64,000 nucleotides of DNA from Astropecten irregularis (taxonomy: Eukaryota > Echinodermata > Asteroidea > Paxillosida > Astropectinidae): the NCBI GenBank assembly GCA_963971285.1, contig OZ020254.1:13392001-13456000 (forward strand), written 5' to 3'. The notes under the pieces were generated by a model. It was not told where the DNA came from and searched no databases. It saw only the letters and a program-made list of their open reading frames with translations. Below, piece after piece: positions 55,844 through 64,000 of this stretch. Position numbers and translations under genes: made by a program. The stretch's first letter is position 1. Each line of letters opens with the position of its first letter.

Positions 55844-56632
55844 CAGCATGAGCATGAGCATGAGCATGAGCATGAGCATGAGCATGAGCATGAGCATGAG
55901 CATGAGCATGAGCATGAGCATGAGCATGAGCATGAGCATGAGCATGAGCATGAGCATGAGCATGAGCATGAGCATGAGCATGAGCATGAGCATGAGCATG
56001 AGCATGAGCATGATCATGAGCATGAGCATGAGCATGAGCATGAGCATGAGCATGAGCATGAGCATGAGCATGAGCATGAGCATGAGCATGAGCATGAGCA
56101 TGAGCATGAGCATGAGCATGAGCATGAGCATGAGCATGAGCATGAGCATGAGCATGAGCATGAGCATGAGCATGAGCATCAGCATGAGCATGAGCATGAG
56201 CATGAGCATGAGCATGAGCATGAGCATGAGCATGAGCATCAGCATCAGCATGAGCATAAAGAGCATGAGCATGAGCATCAGCATCATCATCAGCATCATC
56301 ATCAGCATCAGCATCAGCATCAGCATCATCATCATCATCAGCATCAGCATCACCATCAGCATCAGCATCAGCATCAGCATCAGCATCAGCATCAGCATCA
56401 GCATCAGCATCAGCATCAGCATCAGCATCAGCATCAGCATCAGCATCAGCATCAGCATCAGCATCAGCATCAGCATCAGCATCAGCATCAGCATCAGCAT
56501 CAGCATCAGCATCAGCATCAGCATCATCAGCATCAGCATCAGCATCAGCATCAGCATCAGCATCAGCATCAGCATCAGCATCAGCATCAGCATCATCATC
56601 AGCATCAGCATCAGCACCAGCACCAACAGCAT
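55844..56632. repeat. Hexanucleotide array, GAGCAT then CAGCAT
   Basis: Nearly 800 bp of hexamer repeat. The left part (to about 56276) is almost pure GAGCAT and the right part almost pure CAGCAT, with a short mixed zone containing CATCAT. Units differ by one base, so the second motif probably spread from a variant unit. Long Met-Ser, Ile-Ser and Met-Leu frames are artefacts of a stop-free hexamer. Confidence 0.97.
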
Positions 56633-56654
56633 CAAGGCAGCATAATCATCATCC

Positions 56655-56750
56655 ATTTACTGGAGCGGGATTCGAACCAGCGACCCCCGGTGCTTGCCGG
56701 TACTCTACCAAGTCCATTTCTCTTTGTAATCCCGCTTATTCACGCCGAAT
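56655..56750 (-). repeat. tRNA-like SINE head next to the hexamer array
   Basis: On the minus strand the A-box-like TTGGTAGAGTACCGG (56711-56697) and the B box GGTTCGAATCC (56678-56668) are spaced as in a tRNA, but the acceptor ends do not pair well, so a SINE head or tRNA pseudogene fits better than a working tRNA. Confidence 0.55.
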
Positions 56751-58229
56751 GGTCACTGCCGTGTCAACTTGGTGACCGTGCCCCACTTTCCACCTCCAAA
56801 CTATGTCATTAACACTTACATGGCGTCAGAGGTGTCCCACACTTAAGTTTCTCTTTTGGGGGTTGTAGTTGTTGTTTAGAGCGATGTGGAATTATTACCA
56901 TTGTTTTACATGCGGACATATAACTGTGCCGCGTTCCCACGGTTTAAAAAAAATGTATCTAAAAGATGGTATAGAATTACGAGTTAGTCGTACTGGATAA
57001 TGATATAAGAGCAACAGCCTGACTTGCTGCATCAAGTGCAGAATTGAAGTCCCCCTTCTCAAAAGAGATGTTAAAAATGTAAATGAGTAAAACAACATAG
57101 TAATACCAAAGTTAAAGACAAACGATAGCACGTCATCCGATGCCAAGATATAGCTCTCGTGGGAGGCTGCATCAACTGTGTATCATTGTGAAATGTGTGA
57201 GCATTCCAAAGTATGTGTGAACCTGGATATATGTTCTGCAGCACGGTGTTGCGTCTCATTGTCCGGGGGTTTCAGGTCTCTGTGTGCCGGTGTACGGTGG
57301 GAGCGGACCGGCTTCTCACGGCCTCGTCCCGCCGGTGAGTTACGATCGCACGCCTGCGTACAAAATGTTCGTCTCCCGTGGGACTTTGCACCGACATGCT
57401 AGAATTCTCTTCCACCAGTTCTGCAAAAAGAAAGTTTCAGTAACAAACTTTCCTCTTTTAAAACGTCTCGCCAATGGTGTTTGTGTTGATGTGCATATGC
57501 ATACTCTACAAATGCAAGGTCCATCATGCTGTTTTCTAGGATAAGAGCAGGCCTTTTCATTCCAGTGATCTAGTTTTAAAAATAAAGATCATAAAACGAA
57601 CCTTTGACAATCTAACCATAATTGGTGATCACATTTTCTGGAAAAGAACGAACGGAAATTTGAGTTTTCATATTTTGAGATCTTGTTGCAGATTTCTTTT
57701 ATTTTGTTTTCTCTTAAATTTGTGGAATCGAAATTGGCTGTTTACAGAAAACTAATTACAACAATTCTAATATTAAACTTCCAAATACATGTTCTAATTT
57801 TGTAAGACTAAACAATAATTTGTAATTTTAATCATTATACAATCTCTACCTTTAAAGAATAATGAAGGGCGACCTCTTGTGACATTGTTGTATAACTGAA
57901 CCTGAAGTTTACACACCTTTACTGAACAAAATAATACCCAAACGTATTAAACATACGCAGTCGAAGATCTTCCAGCTAACAACCCTCGATGTTTAAATTG
58001 AAACAGCTGACTCGAACATCACATACAGGCAAAACTTAAAGCACTGACCATTGAATCTCTTTGACAAGCCGTTGAGGGCGCTGTTGATTGATAAATTCAA
58101 ACACTGACTGGTTCAGACCTAGTGAACGATATAACAACTGCAAATCGTACTGTGTTAACTGTCTTCCCTACCTGCGATGTTATGCTGAGTTCACAGTACA
58201 CTCAATTTAAGTGGTTGTTTCTACAACCA
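56751..58229. other. No gene seen
   Basis: Open frames at 57178-57544 overlap in several registers and have no recognised domain. Otherwise AT-rich sequence. Confidence 0.5.
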
Positions 58230-58418
58230 ATAATTCGGACGATTCACAATAGTGCGCCACCATGAGCTTGCAACGCGTTGGCCAATCACAATTCACGAAA
58301 CAAATTTTGTCGATAAACTGCGCATCTTTTCGCATGCGCTCTCGTTTGTCAACAAAATTAACTTTGGCAACGTGTTGCAAACTCATGGTGGCGCACTATT
58401 GCGAATCACCAGAATTAT
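58230..58418. mobile_element. 189-bp MITE with about 45-bp inverted ends
   Basis: Left AATTCGGACGATTCACAATA and onward GTGCGCCACCATGAG; right CTCATGGTGGCGCACTATTG and onward to AATTAT. Inner blocks TTGCAACGCGTTGGC and GGCAACGTGTTGCAA continue the pairing. Confidence 0.82.
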
Positions 58419-59225
58419 ACGAAGGCGGGGCAATCCCTAGAAAAGTAGGCGGGAAGAGTAAGGTAGGTTCAAGTTTGAAGAGAGCAAACATTAGGCCTAC
58501 TTCGTAGCACACCATAATTAATCAAATCGGAAGTAGGGAAGTCGGGGAAAAATAATGGAAGGGTGTGAAAATAAAATCCTTTTCCCACGCCCCGAGATGT
58601 CACAGCATCATCTGTTCATGCGATATTAAAATTCATTCTTTAATTTCCTCTCCTACTATGAATATATGTTGTATTTATGCACTTGTAACTGATGGTGATT
58701 TATTATGAGAACTACGGTGCCATATGGATGACATGGAGACTTGCATTGTTTTTGCATCAACTAGATATATGGCTATACAGTGTATACCGGTTTTATGCCC
58801 AAGACAATTAACTGCTGGAATGATTTTGTCTGTTTTACAAGAAACCCTTTCTTCTTCATTATAAAACGTGCATGGGGTCGAGGTTGGTAGATTTATCGAG
58901 GCAGAATCAACTTAATATCTCATCCCCTTCATTTTGATCCATTGGACATCGACCCCTGGGTTTGATCGATTCATTCCCACTTTCAGGAAACGATCAAAGT
59001 CTCAATTTTTTCAGAGACTGTTGCCTTTGATATTAATAAAATATTGAGGATGATTCTAATATAAAGAGATGCTGCCTACGAATGACCCTAGGAAAGGAGA
59101 ATGCGACTACTTTCCCATCACCACTTACTCACCCAGAGTCCCTCAAACCGCCTCATGTATTGTCGTTCCAAACTTCCACACCCCATCTCCTGGCCTTCCA
59201 TTTGAGGTAGGCCCTATTCCTTTAA
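58419..59225. other. No gene seen
   Basis: No recognised feature. Confidence 0.5.
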
Positions 59226-59575
59226 AGGTACACAGTTCAGGATTGGTAACATACCCAAACAGAAATGTTCAAAGATTTACCTATAGCCTAACTTTCAGGG
59301 TATGAAGATGGTGCTGCTAGAAACATACTGTTGAAACATTACCGGCTGAAATGATGTATTTATCCTGAAATTAGGACCGAAAACAGTTTTGATCTCGGGG
59401 TGAGATCAAAACTCCTGCAAATGGATTTGAAAAATACCGTGACCGTTTTTCACTGTTTTCTACAGTTTCCGATGATGATATAAGCACAAATTTCACAGGT
59501 TTGTTTATATTCCATGAAAAGTCAAAATTATGAATTGCAGCTGTTCTATCACCTTTACCAATCCTGTATTATGCC
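59226..59575 (-). mobile_element. TTAA-type MITE, minus orientation
   Basis: Left TTAA, then AGGTACACAGTTCAGGATTG; right end CCAATCCTGTATTATGCC, followed by TTGAA in place of TTAA. Reversed family body (CAGGGTATGAAGATGGTG, GATCTCGGGGTGAGATC). Confidence 0.8.
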
Positions 59576-59615
59576 TTGAAGTCAACAGACACAACCAACA
59601 AGAACAATTACAACC

Positions 59616-59616
<1 letters not shown>

Positions 59617-59671
<55 letters not shown>
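59617..59671. repeat. CAG trinucleotide array
   Basis: About 18 CAG units, then CAA-interrupted units. Ser- or Cys-rich frames over it are artefacts. Confidence 0.95.
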
Positions 59672-59672
<1 letters not shown>

Positions 59673-59675
59673 ACA

Positions 59676-60279
59676 ATAGCAACGACAGCAACAGCAAAAG
59701 TGCAGAGGAGTTGGTTTGTACGTACGTGGGCGAGCGGCGTCATTACCTGAGCAAGCCCATCGCAGACTCGACCGCAGGTGACACATGTCAGACATATACT
59801 GCTGAGGGACACCGCGCCATTATTATGTCATCCATCTCAGCATAATTGGCTATCTTTTCGTCAACCCAGATATGACTGGCATATCATATCACAGCCATCG
59901 TTAATCTTGTTCTTTTTCTTACCGTTGTTCTCTTTGTTTGGCGTGTGGGCAGCTGAAAGGGGCCCTGTTTGTTTCGCCTAATGGAAAGATTGACAGTCTA
60001 GCCTGACTTGTCTTATTTATTAACGATTGTGAACGTTTCGCCTGACGATCACAGACCATAACCTTGGCGATGTGATCTAGTTTCCAAGATGATTGAGAGC
60101 AGACGGGTGTGTTCGTTCCAATGGCCGGTGATAAATCACTCGCCAAGTTATGCGTCCGTCGTGCGTATTGGCCCGTGCGTCTGATACGCCAAACGCTCCC
60201 ATTCAAGGGTACCGTGACCAATGATTTAGAGCAACGAGGCTGTGACCCATTTAGATAGTCTGGTGATATGAATGGACAG
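59676..60279. other. No gene seen
   Basis: No recognised feature. Several open frames overlap on both strands with no domain. Confidence 0.45.
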
Positions 60280-60557
60280 CGGTTGAGATTCGGATTTTCG
60301 CCTGAAATGCTGTATTATAATCCAAAAATGAGTAAAGCAAAAGACCAAAAACAGTTTTGATCTCCGAAATCAAAACCTCACAGTTACAATTACCTATTTC
60401 AAGTAACAATTGCAACGGTTTTTGCTGTTTCCTACTGTTTCCAATGATCAATTGAGCTGAACATTTCAGAGTTGTGTTTTTATTTCATGACAAATCAAAT
60501 TATGAACAGACCACAGCTGTTCTACCAACTTTTACCAAAGTATGATACTACATTTAA
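60280..60557 (-). repeat. Partial TTAA-type MITE body, minus orientation
   Basis: Family blocks GCCTGAAATGCTGTATT, TTTTGATCTCCGAAATCAAA and ACCAAAGTATGATACTACAT. One end is missing. Confidence 0.7.
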
Positions 60558-60888
60558 TACAGCTTTCCACTTTTGTACATAATGCCGAAAACTTCACCTA
60601 TAGGAAAATATACATACAATCGCTCCCTATGGACACACGGTACATGCTGCAGTGACCTTTTTCATATCAATCAGATTGTAATCGCGTTCTACTTTCGTCC
60701 AACCAGATACCAATCAGAATTGGGGACAGCACGATCGAATATCAAATAGTTAGCGGCATAGTTTTGTTCCTTCTGAAGCTGTGTCGGTTAACCGAATGAG
60801 CTTTTCACATACTGTAAATACAGCATAGGAGTCTGTTGATGTCCACGTATAATGTGAGCTGCGCCATTTTGGGTTCGACAGTTGGACT

Positions 60889-61591
<703 letters not shown>

Positions 61592-63039
61592 GTGTAAAGG
61601 CGCCAAAAACGCCCTCTATTGGCAGCAGAAAGCAGTGATTTTATGACAAGGGGACGATTGTAAATTTGCAGCTTTTGCCTTTGCCTTTGAAACCAGGATG
61701 CATGAAGATACAGTTGCTAAGAAACACTGGGTCTGTTTCCAGTCTTCGTTTTTTTCAAATGGAAACAGAAATTATCAAATAATTTTACTTGCCAGTATGT
61801 AAAATATGGCATATAAGGCCTTTTGCAGACCCTGAATTATGTCGCCCTGATAGCTAATAAGTAATAACACCATGCCTTAAGCCCTTCATTGCATGTTTGT
61901 TTGAGTTTGTGTGGTTGATACTTGAGGCCTGGTCCGGCCATGACTGTACTTACCAAGCAGCTGAAACGAGAAGACGGGTATTAACTTGTATTTATTCCCG
62001 TCTTGCAAACTCAATCATCGTCCATGATCTACGGCATACCAAAATGAGTTTGGGCTGGTCGGTATTAAGATGTGAATCTTTTGGTTTTTCTTCGATGTCG
62101 CCGTGAGCTAAGGACCAGCAGCCGGTTGTTTTGTTGGCGGGTTGTTTGCTGCCGGTATCCGATAGCCCGACATTTGTTAAAGGCATCAGGAACACGGGGG
62201 CTTTAGGATCCGGTGACCCCCTTCAAAACCTGGCCAGGAAAGCTCCCCTTCAACTGTCGGCATGTTGTAAACACCAGCGCTTTAACCACGATGTCAGGGC
62301 TCTCCTAGCTAGCTATATCGCTGACAAAATACCGACCTAAAAGAGAGAGATGATCTTCAAAGAGAGAACTGACGGTTGTCCGTTCGCGCTGGATTCGAGG
62401 CGAAGAAATCGCAGGCGTGTTTGGGGGAGCGGGGAGCGGGGATAGGCCGGCCGGGGCAGCGTGGCTTGCAGACGGCTGGTGTCAGGTGCGAGCGACTCGC
62501 TAGACAGAGGACAAAGCTCGGCAGGGCATAGGGGCTAGAACCCCCTTTAACCCTTGCATATCTCTCTCCACACCGCCTTTGTTTCAACAATAATCACCCC
62601 CATAAACATTGCTATGTAATGCGACAGGTGTGGTGAGATTGGGGGAGGGGCTGGGGGTGGGGCATACGAACGGACAGAGTTGTCCTTTGTTTCAAACTTT
62701 CAATATCTATGACTATCCGATCATAGGTGAAAAAAGCAAAGGGCTATCCTACAAATTCATGTGGTTTTATTCGCCATAAATCACTGATTTTCATTTATCT
62801 ATTTGCAAAAATAAATAAATCACAGACCTAAGCCCTAATACCTTTCTTTTGTATTTATCTGTTTATTTCATTTTATTTACTCGTTTATCATTATTATCTT
62901 TTAAATTTCACTAACGGCCAGTCATGACATTCGAAACTGCCCGCAGAATTGTCTACAAAACGCCACGGTTTGGCTTTCAATCTTTGTGAAACCTGTAATG
63001 CATGCATTTCGATGTGCTCTCTTTAGAAGTCTCTTTAGA
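61592..63039. other. No gene seen
   Basis: Includes a GC-rich patch at about 62400-62560 with open frames on both strands and no recognised domain, and an AT-rich block at 62760-62910. Confidence 0.5.
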
Positions 63040-63486
63040 ATATTATACTTTGGTTTTTATCAAGAAATACAGATTCATGGGCAAAATACCAAGACAGTAA
63101 CAGTCATCTGTGAAAATGTCTTTCTTAGTTTCTTACCAAAGTATGATACTACCTATAATTGAAGATATAATACATGATTGGTAGAGGTGATAGAACAGCC
63201 TCACACTTTGTCTGATCCAATATGTGCATGAAATGTTAAACCTGTGGAAATTTGAACTCAATCTACCTCCATGATCAGACATAGTGAGGTTTAAAACACA
63301 AAGAACGGATTTGATCTTACCCCGAGATCAAAACTGTTTTCGGTCCTTGTTTTACAAATTTCTTGATAAATATAGCATTTCAGGCGGAAATATTTTAACG
63401 GTATGTTTCTACCAGCACCATCTTCACCCCCTGAAAGTTATACCTAAACTTCTGTTTGGGTATGTTACCAATCCTGTAGTGTACCT
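63040..63486 (+). mobile_element. TTAA-type MITE, rearranged copy
   Basis: Two pieces: 63045-63155 has both ACTTTGGTTTTTATCAAGAA and ACCAAAGTATGATACTACCT with a short middle, and about 63300-63486 has the right half ending CCAATCCTGTAGTGTACCT, followed by TTAA. This suggests one copy inserted in or recombined with another. Confidence 0.7.
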
Positions 63487-63490
63487 TTAA

Positions 63491-64000
63491 CATAATGGTA
63501 ATTTTGAAGCATCGCTAGGTGAACGGCATACACAAATCTTCAAAAACTTCATGTCCTCAGAAATTCCTGGGTAGATGCCGCAACGATGAAGGTGTATTAG
63601 TCCAGACATCATTGTACACACCTCTTGGCCTCCAGTGAGAGAAGCCGTCATTTACCTATAGTAAGTACCATGCACCTATACCCTTCCCGGTACGTCTGGT
63701 TCCGATAATGCGTGAACCATTATGTCACCGCGTTCCCTTCGGGCTACATTTACCGAAGGTTAGAGTCTGTTTCAAGACCGTTCCCACGGAAGAGAATATC
63801 TGTATGTTATAACATGGAGCTATAAAACAGAACATGGATGAATAAAAGCATGGTTATAATGTTAATAATAAATATTTATGGTAATGTTTTATTCTTTATG
63901 TAATACCGTCATTACCATTTATCTAAATTGCATATAAGGAAGACACTTCAGCGTCTAAAAGTAAACATTAATCTGCAAAATAGGGAGACTTTTTGGTGTC
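63491..64000. other. No gene seen
   Basis: AT-rich end of the window with no recognised feature. Confidence 0.5.

Noticed and set aside
55673-56656. Met-Leu, Met-Ser and Ile-Ser repeat proteins
   Set aside because: By-products of the GAGCAT/CAGCAT array on both strands.
56655-56750. Working tRNA gene
   Set aside because: A and B boxes are present but the acceptor ends do not pair and the anticodon arm is poor; a SINE head is more likely.
57178-57544. Overlapping small frames as an exon
   Set aside because: Two frames are open over the same bases with no known domain, and the acceptor and donor contexts are unconvincing.
59505-59845. Poly-Ser, poly-Cys or poly-Ala proteins
   Set aside because: Translations of a CAG array in different frames; no gene context.

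Overview
The window is a draft-assembly stretch from a repeat-rich, highly polymorphic animal genome, with a 200-base N gap at 16618-16817. The one recognisable host gene is a tinman/NK4-class homeobox gene (Nkx2-5 ortholog) on the minus strand at the left edge (72-2498). Its protein architecture (TN motif, NK2-class homeodomain with Tyr54, NK2-specific domain, GIRAW-like C-terminus) together with very dense small DNA transposons and high apparent heterozygosity suggests a marine invertebrate deuterostome, perhaps an echinoderm or hemichordate. The species cannot be read from the sequence.

Layout. 1-3976: Nkx2-5, its 1.3 kb intron and about 1.5 kb of upstream DNA, with several NK2-type sites and a 23-bp palindrome. 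3978-16617 and 16818-about 28634: the same roughly 12-kb segment twice, on either side of the N gap, differing by substitutions and by whole transposon insertions. The left contig ends and the right contig begins inside this shared segment, so the two copies are most likely two haplotypes placed in tandem rather than a genomic duplication. 28811-36193: a whole-looking BEL/Pao LTR retrotransposon (minus strand) with near-identical LTRs and a 5-bp target duplication. 36194-64000: no convincing host gene; a mosaic of MITEs (TTAA-, TA-, 4-bp- and 8-bp-target families), tRNA-derived SINEs, a P-like MITE carrying a THAP-domain fragment, a degenerate CCAATC-rich array, a CAG array, and two long hexanucleotide arrays (GAGCAT/CAGCAT at 55844-56632, GAGCCT at 61103-61554).

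Functionally, the only gene whose job can be inferred is Nkx2-5, a transcription factor of heart/visceral mesoderm programmes. TCAAGTG-type sites in its intron and upstream DNA make self-regulation a reasonable hypothesis. The rest is transposon biology: two haplotypes with different MITE insertions, repeated insertion of one MITE family next to itself, a foldback element with long inverted arms, and a hexamer array that seems to have grown out of a MITE end.
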